A DNA stretch of 64,000 nt from Setophaga petechia (GCA_024362935.1 JANCRA010000016.1:19203165-19267164); one strand, 5' to 3'. Counted from the first letter of the stretch, positions 1-14,133 are shown. Notes: a model not told the origin generated them from the letters alone. Numbers and translations: made by a program.

Positions 1-740
1 AATTATGCAACCTTAGCAATGTCTGTGTCATTGGTGTGTCAGGTTAGAACTCACAGATGGCCACAAAACTGAGCTGACAGGAGAACATGCACCTTCTTTC
101 CTCTTGTAAAATAACAGTTCCTGTTTCTACAGCCAGCCTTTCCCTATGCTCAAAGAGATCACTCTGTGTGGTTTTTGTTTCATTTAAAGGAAAACAAACC
201 AATCAAATTATAAACCTCAGAATTTCAAACACTACTTTATAGGCCCAGTGTGATCTTTAAGTGTGCAGAATCTAGCACCTTGGCATCAGACTACAGCATT
301 TACTCCTAGAAACAGGTGGCTCTCAGACCTGCTCTGGGGTAGAAAGGCAGTCATTAGCCTTTTCAACTTTTTGGTTCTAATGAGGACCAAAACTATCCAG
401 GTGTAACACTAAAGCTACCAGTGCCACCCTGTAGCTTTAATTGAGCCAAAAGAACTAAATTTGCATAAGATAAGCAGTGCAGATGGGAATACTCCTTCCT
501 TGTGAATCAGATGAGAGTTCAGAACCCACCCCAAAGAAGGGAGCCAGGCGTGCTAGACCATATTTCAAACGTGCTACACATGTTTCATCGTGTTTAGCTC
601 GTGTTAAAATCACCACAAGATTTCTTTGTCCTTCCTCTTGAACACATGGAGGTGGCTGCTGGCTGAGGTTGACAGTGAGCAGGCTCCAGGCTGGGCTGAG
701 CTGTGCAGCTCCACAGCACTGAGGAGGGTTTGCATCCTCA

Positions 741-1258
741 TGGGAGAGTGCCCGACCCGGCTGCTGTCTCTGCTTGGGCACGCGCAGGATGGTTCAGGGC
801 AGCCGCGGGTCAAAGGACGGGTCTGGGCTCTTCAATGCTTCACTCTTCAGAATGTTTATTAATTTTTATCTCACAGAGATTTCCTCTCTGCCAGCCGGGG
901 TCTGACCAGCAAGGCAGCCAAGGGCGCTCTGACCACCCCTTGGGCGGTCGTGTCCTTTGATAACAAAAACTCCATATATTATATTTACCTTTTATCCCCA
1001 GTACCTTTCACCCTTATTGACAAGTGCACCTTCACCACAAACCAATCCCCAAGTGCCAACACCACCACAGAAGATGGAAGACAAGAAGAAGAAAGAAGAA
1101 GCATGAGACACGCCCCGATTCCTCCATCTTGTCTCCATAAACCCCCTGTACCAAGATATAACCCCCCTGTACAGTAATCCTAAAATACATATTTTACCCT
1201 GAAAATAGATAATCTCTCCACCACTTAAACTGTGCTCATTCTCACGTCCTCATACACA
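741..1258 (-). mobile_element. Diverged LTR, relative of the 61.5-kb element
   Basis: Read on the minus strand the segment follows the plan of the 61,548-62,022 LTR: TGTATGAGG start, a shared ACAGTTTAAGTGG block, TTTTAGGATT, GGAGACAAGATGGAGG, a CTTCTTCTT tract, TTGGCACTT...GATTGGTTT, a TATA-like GGATAAAAGG, then AATAAA near 860 and a CCCA end. No clean target duplication was found, so the ends are approximate. Confidence 0.6.
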
Positions 1259-4200
1259 CCCTCTGAAGGGTCAAAGTCCAGCCACCAAGAATGCCTGGCA
1301 ACATTCCAGGACTTCTGAGCCCCCCATGGGTTTTCTCAGTGATTCTGGACATCAGGAGCGATATTCTGAGCTCCCACAGGAGAGCAGGCACAGGCAAGTG
1401 AGCTGAGACATAACTTCACAGTCAAAGCCTCTCCCATTCTTTCAGGAAAACAGAAAAAGCCAGCTGGGACCCTGGAGAACTACAGCAACAACGTGTAACA
1501 AACAGGTACTAGAAGTGTGGCTGGTGTGAGTACTGGCAAATAGACATTTATTTCTGAAGCTGAACATGACTTTTAAAAAGACATCTCATGAAATTACTGA
1601 GGGAAATTACTTGGTCTGTTAAGCACTAAGAGTCTGTGGAGGTTTGTTGGTCTCCACCTTTTTTTCCCTTAGATTTTAGGGGCAGATGAAAATTTTTATG
1701 TATACACTTGCTGCTTACTCTTCTCTGTCCTGTCTCCATCACGTAGCCTTTTCAGCATGGAAAGCTTCAAGACTGCTGTGGTTAAAATCTAAATTGTCCC
1801 CTTGTTTTATCAGGCACCATAATATGCTGTGTTTCCAGGCATACACCCTAATTTCCTAAGGGATGTGGTGAAATTACCCAGTGCATGGAGACTGACTTCA
1901 GTTGTGCTGAAAGTCTGATTTTCTCTTGCTTTTTCAAAACGGTCAGCATCTCTTTAAGGCTGTTTGACATCTCAGAAAATGGAAAGCAGAGCTTTCTAAT
2001 GCATGTTTAACAGCAGTCAGGGAATGTTAGCAGGATGCAAAAGCATTCTCTACAACCAGACAGGGACTATGAACAGAAGTGGCCAAATATGGTCCTGCTT
2101 CAGCATTCCAAAATGCCTTTGCAGATGCCTAAGTCTGAGCAGCACAAGTTTTCATCCCCACACACAAGTGGACTACAGCAGAGTGTATTTGCATTGTTGC
2201 ATTTTTACTGCAAAAAACCCTACAAGCAGTCAGACACAACCTCCCCCTCCCTTTTCTTTTTTATTTAACCATAAGGTGGTGCCAGGGTGATGGCAGGGGG
2301 AGGCTCCTCCCTCAGCAGTGCAGCTGAGCCCCTGCCAGGGGCTGTGTCTGTTAGCCAATATTGAGGAGCCAATCTGCACAGCCCTGCTTTGGGAGGGGTT
2401 TGAGCTCCCTGGGGACAATTGCTGGCATCCAAGTTAACATCAAAGGCATTTTGGTGTGGTCACTGCTTCACTGAGGGCACAGCAGCTAAGTGAAATAAGG
2501 ACAGAGGAGGAATATTGTGTGGAACTGCAGTCCTGATCATGCTGGCAATTGAGGAAGTGTTAATAATTGCATTTCTGTGGACAAAATGGATCTTTGTCTG
2601 CCTTATCACAACAATGAGTTGTACCTCCAAGAAGAATTATCCTGACAAGAAGGAATACATAGACTTGGTGTGTTAGCTGCTTCTATTTATAGAATTGGAT
2701 TTCTCACAGAAATATAGCAGAGAGGTATCAAACTAGTCCTAAATGGGAGATTAGACACCAGAAGTAGAAATATGAAAAAACAAATACTTCTGAGGAAGTC
2801 CCTCCCTTCTCCTTAATGCTAATACTGAGATATTTCCCCCATTTTGTTTCCTTTTCCTGTCCAGAGAAGTTGATTCTGAGCCAAACAGTAAGAATGAGAA
2901 AAACTGTAACAGTTCAGTTTAAAGAGGAAAAAAGGGAAGAAGCTTCATCTAACTGTATTTCCTAGGTCTCATGCCTGTGTGCAATACTATTCTGATTGAA
3001 TTTTTATTTTTAAAACAGTTCAAACAGCTGTCTGCAACAATATGAGAACTACATGAAGAGAAAATAGCTTGTTGACCATTCCTGCAATGCAGTTCAGTGT
3101 TTTATACCCAAATCATTACACCAAGTGGTTTCCCCTCCAAATCCTGGATCTGTTAACACACCTGAAGAAGGATGCTTCACTAATCTCTAATTTTTAAAGA
3201 CCCTCTGACCACACAAAACTTTTCCCAGATTATAGGAAGAGTTCTCCACAGCTGTGTGAAATAACTTATTTTCCTATATCCCCCATAGTAGCTCCTCTTC
3301 TTGTGCTCCTGTGGATTTTAGAGGTGTGGGCAGAGCTCTTTCCATGAGAAGGGAGCAGGAGCAGGACCTGGCTGTGCTGCTGCTAACTTGGGGTAAGTGT
3401 TGTGCTGGATCTGAACTGGGGGCTACTCAAGGTCTGTTTAAAGAAGGAAATGTTCACTGCTTGGTCCACCTCACCCTAATGGCTTTGGGGATACAAATAA
3501 AGAGCAAGCAAAATAGGTTAAAAGATAATCTAACAAGAGGCAAAATTAGCTTTGAAGGTTATCCCATTTTTCAAACTATTATGTTATCCTTTCTACTTAA
3601 AATAGTTTAGAGGTTATGCCAAATTAACTCTTTGCCCAAGTTAAACCTTAATTACCTCTCTCTAAAGAGAAAAATTAATTCCATTATCTATATTGACTGA
3701 GAGAAGAGAGGAAAATTGCCAAGAGCCATATAGCTCAGTGGTAGAAGAAATTCAGCTCTAAGGCTTGAGGGCTGTAAATCCTCAATGTTAATAGAAGTTT
3801 TACACAGAGAGTGAAATTGCAATTTCTGTGTAGCAATAGTGGCCACAATCTAGGGGAGAGCTTGGCATATTAAAGCAGACACACAAATTCCACCCAGCTC
3901 CTTGTTCCTTTGTTTCCCAACATTTGTTGAATTCTTCCCACTTTCCATGGTTTTTTTAGGAGCTCTTGCAGATGTTTTAGATTTCATCTAATCATAGTTA
4001 GGCACTGCTTATGTTGGGGTTTTTTAAAACAATATGAAATACATAATTTAGTATTAAGCTCCATTTTCCAAAACGTCTGTTCCCCTGTGCCTTTTGTTCT
4101 CATGTTACCCATTATAAAAATTGACTTACTAACTAGAAATTACTGCTCTAATATTTTCAAGCTTTGACTGTGCTGTGTGTTGGTAAAAATCCCATCTATC

Positions 4201-6561
4201 TCTGTAGTGCAAGGACGCTGTGTGGAATTGTGCTCGCTGGTATATTCACAGTTTTACACTTTACCTGAAGAAAAACTCTGATGCAGTTCAGTGTTGCTTG
4301 CTGGAGGTTGAGCTGTAGTTGTGGTTTGGGATGAGGTGGTGGAGCACAAGCAGCAGCTTTTCCAGGCACAGAACCAGCTGACACAAAGAGGAGAAATCAG
4401 AAACTCTTGCTAGGAATAACACTCCTCCTGCTTTCCCTGCACATCCCTGCAGCTGGGCACTGCCAACAGCAGCAGTGGCTGTGAGGGAGTCCTGCAGGAG
4501 CATTGCTCATCTCTGCCATCACTAGGATGTGGCCTCATCTCATGCTCTGCTGTAGCTCAGACCCTGCCTTGGAGACTCTGCAAATTCCAGACCACATTCA
4601 TGCCAGAGAGGTGCTTACAGACAAAGCAGCTTTGAGAGGAGACAGGTCTGGAGCAACATCAACAAAGGTGATTTTGTTGGGTAGGATGAGGTCAACTGTG
4701 AGTTGCTGCTGGAAGAAAGATCCTCCAGAAATTCCATTGCAGGATGATGAAGTTTTCCTATTTCCTTCTTCCCTTCTCTCTGCTCCTCTCAAGCAAAGCC
4801 AGGTTAAAGGGCCCCAAGCAGCTCGATGCCAGAAACACCAGTCAAGTCTGACAGAGCTTTTCTCTTATGTTCAGTCCACAGGCAAGGAACAAATGGGAGA
4901 GGAAAAAGTGAAACTTCACCCAGAATCACTTCCTGAAACAATCACTTTGTCATCAACTCACCTTTCTTTGGTGGGCAAAAAGAGAGTGAGCAGAGAAGTG
5001 TGAGCAGGAGATGCTTTCCAGTGAAAGCCTCCCAGTGTGAAGTGCAAAGGCAGCAGAAATGGGGCATGGGCACAGGCATGCAGAGCTGTCAGCACAGGCA
5101 GCCTGAGGGGAGAAGAGCTGGGGGAGAGCTCCAAGCTCACAGTCAAATCATCACCAGAGCAAGGGAGAGACTGAGACTGCAAGGCACATTGGGTCTCTAC
5201 AGTGACAGCACTTCTCTGCTATTAATAAGTTTAATCTTGTCTGTTGTGGCATTTGTCCAGTAGGTGGGAGGTTTCCTTAAGTCCCAGGATTTATTCCCTA
5301 GTGAGAAATTGCAATCCAATTGAAGAACAAAGCCATGGAATTGTCCTTTTTGGTCTGGTACACAAATCCAGATACTGCTCTGTCCCTCACATGAAAGGAA
5401 TTGAGAATTCAGATCTAGAGAATATATAACACTTGCAAGGGAAGACATGGTACTGTTTTACATGAAGTTTCAGCCATACCTGCACTCCAGGGTGGAGCTG
5501 GCCCAGCACATTCTGGAGGCAAGTAGGATCTTGGTAGTGACTTCCCCCATTTAACACAGGCCTGGATGTGAGTTAAGAAAGGCCCTAAGCCTCTGGCTAA
5601 CTCATGTGGACTCTCCCTTAGCTGTTTCTCTCCTTGGCTCCTGGGAGCAGCTGGTTTTAAGTGATATTTGTAGAGCAGGGTGTGCTGCTAGCTCATCCAA
5701 ACAGTAGGCCTCCTGCAAACTTTTAAGAGGCCTCTGCTTGTAGCAGGCACAATTTCCCAGATCTTATTAAATGTTATTCTGGGCACTAGTCTATACCCTT
5801 GTGAAATTCCTTACTGAGCAGATTATAAGGACAGGCAGTGACCCAATAACCTTCATTTTCCTGGGGTGATGCAATAGCTGCTTCATGCTCAGGAAGTAGA
5901 GTGGGCTGAGCAGAACAAAATGAGCTGCTGAAATTCCCAAGTCAGCATTTTGTTCCCATGCCATAGAGGGTAGAATTTCAAAGTGTAGAATGGTCCTTCA
6001 AGTTCTGTCTTTTATGAGGTCAGGCTAAATGCTTCCTTTTTATATATGAAGAGAGGGTGATCTTTGCCAGAGTCTGCACTGGGTTTGCTCTTATTTTGAT
6101 TTCTGCTTTGGTTGAGAGCTCTGTGTAGCAGGAAACACAGTTTTCAACAGCAGTTCAGGCTCTGCTGGGAAGTGGCCCCTGCAAGAAGCAGTGGGCTGCA
6201 GAAGCATCAAAGCAATTGAGCAGCAGCAGCAGACTTTGTTACTCAAATTTCTCCTTTCTACTCAGTCTCAGCTTCAAGACTATATTTGATTTGGGGCAGT
6301 GAAAACATGAATGAAGGAATAAAAGAACAAAGCTCTGAAGAGTTGGCCAGGCTGAGAGAGAAGTGTAAGGATTGCCACATAAACCTGACCTAGTGAAGGG
6401 CAGGTTATAAACACCCAGGGATTCTTGACAAGAAAACATTTTAAGAGCAGTCTACAGGGATCTCCAGAAAAGCATTAAAAAGTATATTAAAACTGGTAGA
6501 TTGGGTGAAATCACCAGAAAACATTCTCTACAGTAGTACTTGCAATAGCAGAGAAATAGAC
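1259..6561. other. Gene-free sequence downstream of TLN2
   Basis: Only short, unrelated open frames are present. I found no conserved protein, RNA gene or tandem array. A 166-codon plus-strand frame at 4503-5003 has no recognisable domain and no splice or promoter context. Confidence 0.6.
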
Positions 6562-7060
6562 TGGATGCACTGACACACTTGTGCATGCTCTGACACACTT
6601 GTGAATGCTCTGACACACTTGTGAATGCTCTGACACACTTGTGGATGTTCTGACACACTTGTGGATGCACTGACACACTTGTGCATGCTCTGACACAATT
6701 GTGAATGCTCTGACACCTTGTGGATGCTCTGACACACTTGTGGATGCTCTGACACACTTGTGGATGCTCTGACACACTTGTGAATGTTCTGACACACTTG
6801 TGGATGCTCTGACACACTTGTGGGTGCTCTGACACACTTGTGGATGTTCTGACACACTTGTAGGTGCTCTGACACCTTGTGCATTCTCTGACACACCTGT
6901 GGATGCTCTGACACACTTGTGGATGCTCTGACACACTTGTGGATGTTCTGACACCTTGTGGATGCTCTGACACACTTGTGGATATTCTGACACACTTGTG
7001 GATGCTCTGAGACCTTGTGGATGTTCTGACACACTTGTGGATGCTCTGACACACTTGTAC
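6562..7060. repeat. 20-bp minisatellite, 25 units
   Basis: There are twenty-five tandem units of TGCTCTGACACACTTGTGGA, some shortened to 19 bp by loss of one base. Point variants at GTGGAT/GTGAAT/GTGCAT recur. The periodic open frames over it (up to 204 codons on the minus strand) follow from the absence of stops in the unit and are not genes. Confidence 0.97.
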
Positions 7061-8869
7061 CTGCATTGGCTGCAGGGACTGCAGATAATCTGGGCAGCTG
7101 TTTAGGTTCAGTCATTCAGGGTGATTACCCTGGCACCCAAACACTGGGTTCCCATCACAAAGTAACCACTCTGTAAAGGGCAGAGACACAAATCCCTGAG
7201 GCCAAACCCTTACTGTGACTGTTAAAGCTGTTTCTCATTCTTGATGTCAAAGCAATTTGACCTCTTAAAGACTAGTCCAGAATTTTCTTCCTGCCTAATC
7301 TAATTTAGGACCAATACACATCAATTCCTCTTATACCAACACCACTGTAATTTAAATAGCACCCTGCCTCCCAAATCTGCACTCACCTTCTTGCTGTTTG
7401 TGTGCAGAGGAGCCATATCTGGCTCAGTCTCTTATTAAACAAAACATTTCTCCCCTTGGCTCTCAGAACAGACTCTCATTTCCTTTTGATTTCAGAATTT
7501 CTGCCCTTTGAAATGCTGTGCTTAGCATAAGCTCAGGATTTCTGACCATGGAAGTTTTTGTAGGGGAAAAAAAAGTTGTCAGAGCATTCAAAACTGGTCC
7601 CTAGGATGAGTCCTCAGGAGCAGCTCTACACAGAGCTCAGGGGCTCTGGGGAAGCAGTGAGGCTGAAGAGCTGCCAAGTGGTTTTTGAGCAAAGAAATGC
7701 ATTTTTCTTTGAAAATCTAAACAAAGCAACAGGAGCTCACTGCTGGTGGAAGGGGCTGGACAAGTACTGCAAACACAAGAGAATTTTCCAGGGACCATAC
7801 AATGTGTAAAAACAAAGCTGCAGCAAGATGCAAAATTTCTCCTTAGGGCTGCAACATAAAGAGCAGTCTGTTCTTAGTCCAGAAGGAAACAAAATCAGAT
7901 GAATTTGATCCCAAGTAGTGAACAAAAAAATGCCAGGCATTTTCTGGATGTCTGTGTTATTACAGGGAACAGCCAGGGATGAATTATTTGTCTTTGAGCT
8001 ATACAGCTGTTAAAGTTCTAAGAAATGAAGTCATGGCTTTTAACATGCCTCAGTTATTGCATATATTTTTGTTTGAACTCTAAGGTGGCTTGGACTCTCA
8101 GAAATGCACAGATGTCTCAAAAGCCACTATTTACTTTTCTGCAAGATCAAAAGGGACTAAAACAACATTTGAGTTCACCTGATTTTAAATAAAATCTTGT
8201 AATTCACCATAAGTAGTGTCACTGAAGTTTGACTTACCCTTTGGACACTGCCATTTTTACTGGCAGGGAGCAACTAGAGATGGTGTAATCCTTGTTTGGA
8301 AGCAGATATCTGAAACAAGCCTCAAATGGCCTGCTTGCTGTCTCAATTAATGTATTTTTGCAATTTTGCTAAACCATTCTATAAAACTGAAAGTAACTCA
8401 GCATTTACCTGTTAGGAAAATCCAAGTAAAGTTCCCCCAGTCCTTATTCAGTTGCCCTTTTGCAATACAGTGAGGATGCAGCAATGTCTTTGATGATGTC
8501 TATTGAAGGGTGGAAAGCTCTGACCTCATGTTTGACCCTCTACCTTTGGTCACAGGGATCATTTTCTATCTCCAGCACAGGATTTAGACTTGCCTGTGCT
8601 GCAGTGCTTGGCCAGCCCCATTCCTAGCACACATTCCCACCTACCCAAAGCTGTGCTGGCCTCAGTTCCACAGCAATGATGTGACCCAGCAGAGAGAGAT
8701 TCTGCAAATCCCAGAATTTCAAATCCTTGTTACTCCCTAAGCTGGGCCTGCCTTACAGTCCCAGAAGGAACCAAAGGCCACTTTCTGTTGGATCCAGCAG
8801 CTCTCCCTCCACTCAGAGGCAAGCAGGATCCCAGGAACCCCACAGCATGCTGGGCAGGAGGAGGGTGTG

Positions 8870-9110
8870 TGTATTAGTCCAGGTTTGGGGTAAATCTGGG
8901 GAAGAATCCCCCAAAGGAGCTCCAGTGGGAAAACAGATCCAATCGGCCCCTACCCCAACTGGTTTGGGAGGAAAGGAAAAATACCTCCTTGGAGAAAGGT
9001 GAGAAAAACCTGTTTATTAAACAATAAACTAAAACAATATCAAACAATGAGAGCCCTTGCCACTCTAAAAGAGATGACAAAACTGGAGCACCTGCTGTCT
9101 TCACCAGCTG
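8870..9110 (-). mobile_element. Possible LTR remnant
   Basis: The segment CCCAACTGGTTTGGGAGG through AAAAACCTGTTTATTAAAC resembles passerine LTR sequence from memory, with AATAAA on the minus strand. Ends and family are not resolved, and no second copy exists in the window for comparison. Confidence 0.3.
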
Positions 9111-9484
9111 ACATCATGAATCTACTCATTATGAATCTGCACAGGGATCAAGCAGCTTGAACTCTGTTGCAAGCAAATACTTGTGAAAAAGAACCAACTG
9201 GAAGGTTCTCTTTAATGGGTGTTATCCTTAAGATAGGGAAGAAGATCTGAATAGGCTCTGACCTCTTCTGGGATGGGTTCAATGGCAGCCTGTTTTATTT
9301 CACTAAACATTTAGTCTACAAAATACTCAGCATATTCAGTTTTTCCAGTCCCAGGAGAGAAGTAGGACATCTGAAACAGGGATCTCCTTGAGTTAGGGCT
9401 CATGAGCTCTTGGAGATCTATTTCACACCCAAGAGAGCTCAGCTACCTTAGCAGGCATAAATCAGCAGGATGGTTCTGTGGCAG

Positions 9485-9838
9485 TGTTGGAAACAAAAAG
9501 TTTTAATAAAAGGCAAAAGAACAAAACTTTACAGAGAAAAACTGAGCTAGGTGCAAGAGGTTCTTGCTCCTGGTAAACACCTCACAAAAGCCATCAGTTT
9601 CTTTATTCTCTTCTTTTCCTAGTAAATTGCTCAGGTGGGACTTTGGGCTCCTGTCCAATTGGCTGTCCTTCAGTTTGAGGTGAAGTCCCCCAGATCCTAT
9701 GAGGTGAATTTCCACCTAATTGAGGAGAGAAACTTCTGGGCTTATTTCTTTTTTAAGGGGACAAAGGATGGTTTTGTCACTCTGTCATCAGGGGACACAC
9801 TCCTATAGACATCCTTTGAAGATAAATTTTTGCATCCA
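9485..9838. mobile_element. Possible LTR-type repeat remnant
   Basis: The block from TTTTAATAAAAGGC through TTCTTGCTCCTGGTAAACAC to AGGGGACACACTC resembles an interspersed passerine repeat by recollection only. No boundaries or duplications could be defined. Confidence 0.28.
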
Positions 9839-11498
9839 GCCTATTCTCAAATAAAAAGATCATGAACAAACCAAAAGAGGAGGGATCTGGTCATATAGAA
9901 AGGAGCCACTCCTGTGATTTGGAAGAGATCTGAGATGACTCCTGAACAGTCAAGAAGCCAACCAGAAAATTTTCTCTGTGGCCTGAAATGCTGAGCTACA
10001 GCATCTGGAGGCATCACAGGCATGTCACAGCAGTGGTTTAGTTTGAGAATTACCCTAAATAGCCTTATTATCACCACTCAGTGATAGAGCATGGCAACTG
10101 GAATGCAAGGCAAACACAGTGCAATGACCAATGAAGCTCTTTTTCTGAGGTCATCTTGTTGAACTCTTATTTTTCCCCCACAGTTTTCACATGTGAAATC
10201 TCAGTAACACAAGTCCCAGATCAGACAAGATCAGCAATATATATGAGATCAGCAACATGTCATTAAAGTTGTCACTCACTTTCATTTTTCTAAGGCAAAA
10301 AGAAACATCCTTAAAGTTACACTCACACACAAACATTTAGCTAAAATCACTGCTGACTTCATAAAGTAAAAGTTCAGTCTTAAAAAACTTATCTCTTAAA
10401 ACATAATCATGAGACTGGACCTTGAGAAACTGTGCTAGCCTTTTAGAAACATAGTGGCATTTCAACTCATTTACCATTAAAAAATGCAAACAAAAGATGA
10501 ATATTTAGAAGAGAGAAAATACTCATGCTTATATAGCTGCAGGCAAAGAGTAAGTAATTGTAGACAGACCAGAATCACTGCAGCTGACTAAAGGCATCTC
10601 TGAGTAAACTTCCAAACAGGTTCTGTGGCTAAAAGTGTCACACTGAAGGCTTCAGTGCCTCAGGAGTTTCATTGTATTTTCCAGGAAGCTTTGGGAAAGC
10701 AGGAGGCTGATTTAAATAAGCTGCAAAGCTTTTGTCCAAATTATTAAAGCTGTCACTTTTCTTGTAGAAAAATGGAGAGAAAAAAAGTGCAGCAAGTCCT
10801 AAATGGAAGGGAACTGAGGCTGGTGCCTTAACAGAAGTGGTTACAACATAAGGCAAAGCCAAGGAACTGAGCAAAGATTCTTGCAGATTAAATTCAACTC
10901 TGGAAGAGACAGGATGTTTGTCTAAAACCTTGGCAGTGAAGGATGGTTATTCTTGGCTCTAATCACAATCACTGTTTAAGTCCCTGTGCTATACAGTTAC
11001 CAATAAAGAATGCATTTGATTTCTGTGGAACTGACAGAGTGCAGAAACATTAATGCACAAAATAATGGATATATGAGCTAGATGGGAACAGAAGTATTAA
11101 CTCTTTGCTTCTACTGGTCTGTCCAGTTCTGTGGAGGTGACACAAACTGGACTGCTCATTGCATCCAGGGCAGCCTGCTCTGTGGATCTGAACAAACCAT
11201 CTCCCTTCCTGCAACACAATTTTGCCATCTGTACAACAGCAGTGACTCATTTGTGTGAGTGTCCATATAGGAGTGTCCATTTGGAGTGCTCTACAAAGGA
11301 TATAAAATAAACAGTTTCTAAGAGTAGATTATTTTTATTAATGCTTGAAAAATTCTGTGGTGATCTTGGAGTGGGTATGATGGAGAAGGTGGTTCTAGCA
11401 GCAGAGCAGTAAAGCCCATGGGCCAAAAGGTCTGAAATATTGTCATTTGGAAATCTCTGAAGCAGGGGCTTAATCCCAAATTGAGGCAACTGTATTGC

Positions 11499-12102
11499 AG
11501 ACAGAAAATGAATGTTTTGGGGTTTTTTTAATAATGTAAACATATGCTACAGCATTAGGTGAGCTGGAACATGGACAGAAAATGAAGTTTTTGGGTTTTT
11601 TTTAAATAATGTAAATATGTGCTACTGCATTAGGTGAGCTGGGACATGGACAGAAAATGAAGTTTTTGGGGTTTTTTTTAAATAATGGAAATATGTGCTA
11701 CAGCATTAGGTGAGCTGGGACATGGACAGAAAATGAAGTTTTTGGGTTTTTTTTTAAATAATGGAAACATGTGCTACTGCATTAGGTGAGCTGGGACATG
11801 GATATAAAATGAAGTTTTTGGGGTTTTTTTTTAATAATGTAAATATGTGCTACTGCATTAGGTGAGCTGGGACATGGACAGAAAATGAAGTTTTTGGGTT
11901 TTTTTAAAATAATGTAAATATGTGCTACTGCATTAGGTGAGCTGGGACATGGACAGAAAATGAAGTTTTTGGGGTTTTTTTTAAATAATGGAAATATGTG
12001 CTGCTGCATTAGGTGAGCTGGGACATGGACAGAAAATGAAGTTTTTGGGGTTTTTTTAAATAATGTAAATATGTGCTACTGCATTAGGTGAGCTGGGACA
12101 TG
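11499..12102. repeat. 75-bp tandem repeat, 8 copies
   Basis: Eight head-to-tail copies of about 75 bp each contain GACAGAAAATGAAGTTTTTG, a T-run of 7-9, AATAATGTAAATATGTGCTA and GCATTAGGTGAGCTGGGACA. Copies differ mostly in T-run length and a few bases, implying recent expansion. Confidence 0.95.
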
Positions 12103-14133
12103 AATACTTTTTCTGGTTTGGAACCAGGCTGATGAATTAATGTCTGCCAGCACATCCTTAATACACATAATGTACTTATGGGTGAACTGGAAAAAGTACC
12201 CAAAAATACAGGGCAAGCACATTTATAACATACCCACTGCCTCAGAATCTGACATTCTTTCCAAGACTTAATCAGTTTGGTGATTTATATTCAATTAATA
12301 TTTTAATCAATAACTTAGAATATGCAATGCAATTTGAATGCAAAGATCATCAACTGTAATGCAGGAGGAATCCTCCCTGTTCACCTTTTTACTTGGTCAG
12401 TTCCCACCCACAAAACACAAACAGCCACAAAGACCTGGTTTGGAACCATGCTCAAGGATGGAGCACAGTACAGGCAATTATTCTGTAACAGAAGGGTTAT
12501 ACTCACAGCCTAGGCAGTGCTGGATATTGATCTGTGTGGCATTAAAAATTCCAATTAGTTTTATTAAATTCAGCACTTTAAGAGCAAGAAATGTATTTAG
12601 AAAAGAGCCAGTGACATTCTCTCACTGTCCTAATGCAGCCTCTTCTCCACAACTTGAAAATGCCTCTGACTGTTAAATGAACATTTGATTCAGTACCACG
12701 AGCAAGTTTTCATTATCACAAGTTCTGACCTTCTAAACTTAATGCTCCACATGATTTTTTAATAAAGAGATGTTTAATTTCATAGCAAAACTTGTTACAT
12801 GTAACTGTGCCAAAAGAAACCTCCTTCACCTGGATAAACCCTCACAGTGAACATTTTGGAATGGTACAAAGTCAGCAGCCCTTGCTTTCCATTTTAAAAA
12901 GAAATAAATATACTTCAAGAAAATAACCAGGATGGAAATAAAATCATGTTTGTAAGATGAGCTTTACAGCACCCAAACTAGGCAGTAATGGGTAAACCCC
13001 ACATAGTGGTATTTTCTCTGCCACTCTAAACACAACTGCCTTGCACAGGTGAAAAACTGAAGGGTACATATTGATAAAAGATGTTCCAGGAGGGAAAAAA
13101 ATCCAACTTTCATAGGAGAAAGGCAAAGGCAAACAGACTTGAACAGAAAGGTAAGGTCAAAAGGGATCCAGGCATGTCAGACATTGTGGTTAGGCAATAC
13201 TATGCAAGAAAAAAGAACTAATTCTCCTAGAGCCTCTAAAGCAGTGCCTAGAATGTTCTCAACACAAAATTGTGCTACATCAAAAATACAAACAGGCAGC
13301 AAATTTGCTAAATTTCTTTTTTTTTTTTGTAGTTTAAAGCATCTATTTTCAGAGATATTTGAAAATATTTTAGCCTAAAACATGCCTGGGGCCTCTATAG
13401 CTCCTCAATTCATTATTCAGCTAACCATCATTAAAAAAGGAGCTTCTTCACTCTTGTTTCTGTCATGAAGAATGAGTGAAAAAAGCTGTCACATCATCAG
13501 AGATGTAACACCCCCCTCTGGTGAGCCTCCTGGTGAGCACACAGAGTGCTAAAGGATCCCCTTTGACACGAGTGCAATTATGCCAGAAACAACCTCCTCT
13601 GGTGAGGACACCAAAGTATTTATTTGTAATGCACTGAGCAGTGGCAAAGCTCTGCCTCACTTTTCCTGTGGAAACCTGGAGTATCTACACACACAAATAT
13701 AACACAGAGTTATATGTGACATGGAAAAAACATTGAATGAAATGTAAATCATTAAAATATAAAAGCAAAACATGCCTTCCCCCAAAAAACCTGAACAACA
13801 CCAAATATCCAGCACCTTTGAATAACTTCAATCAAACTTGCTGTTTGATTTTTCCATATATTTGTGTGCTTAACATGTACTCTACTCTAAGGATATTGAA
13901 TAATCCCAAAGAATACCTGATACAAAGATATCATAAAATAAGCACTCCTAGATCTGTCTGTGCAGCAGAACCTGAAATGGAACATTCTTCTCTGTCACCT
14001 GGGAATTTCAACCTCTGCCTTATTGTGCTTAAGGAGCAAAATAATCCTTTGCAAGGAATTTTAACCTCTCCCAGGCAATTCCAGCCTTATTCTGCTTAAG
14101 AAGCAATATAATCTTTTGCAAGTCAAAATACCT

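Noticed and set aside
3727..3785. tRNA gene or tRNA-derived SINE (TAGCTCAGTGGTAGA resembles a pol III A box; GGCTGTAAATCC a poor B box)
   Set aside because: The D, anticodon and acceptor stems do not pair, and no SINE tail or second copy is present.
4503..5003. A 166-codon plus-strand open frame
   Set aside because: No recognisable domain, composition of random sequence, and no supporting gene signals.
6562..7060. CRISPR-like array
   Set aside because: Units are contiguous with no unique spacers and the genome is vertebrate.
6452..7115. Three overlapping open frames of 173-204 codons on the minus strand
   Set aside because: All are translations of the 20-bp minisatellite in different frames.
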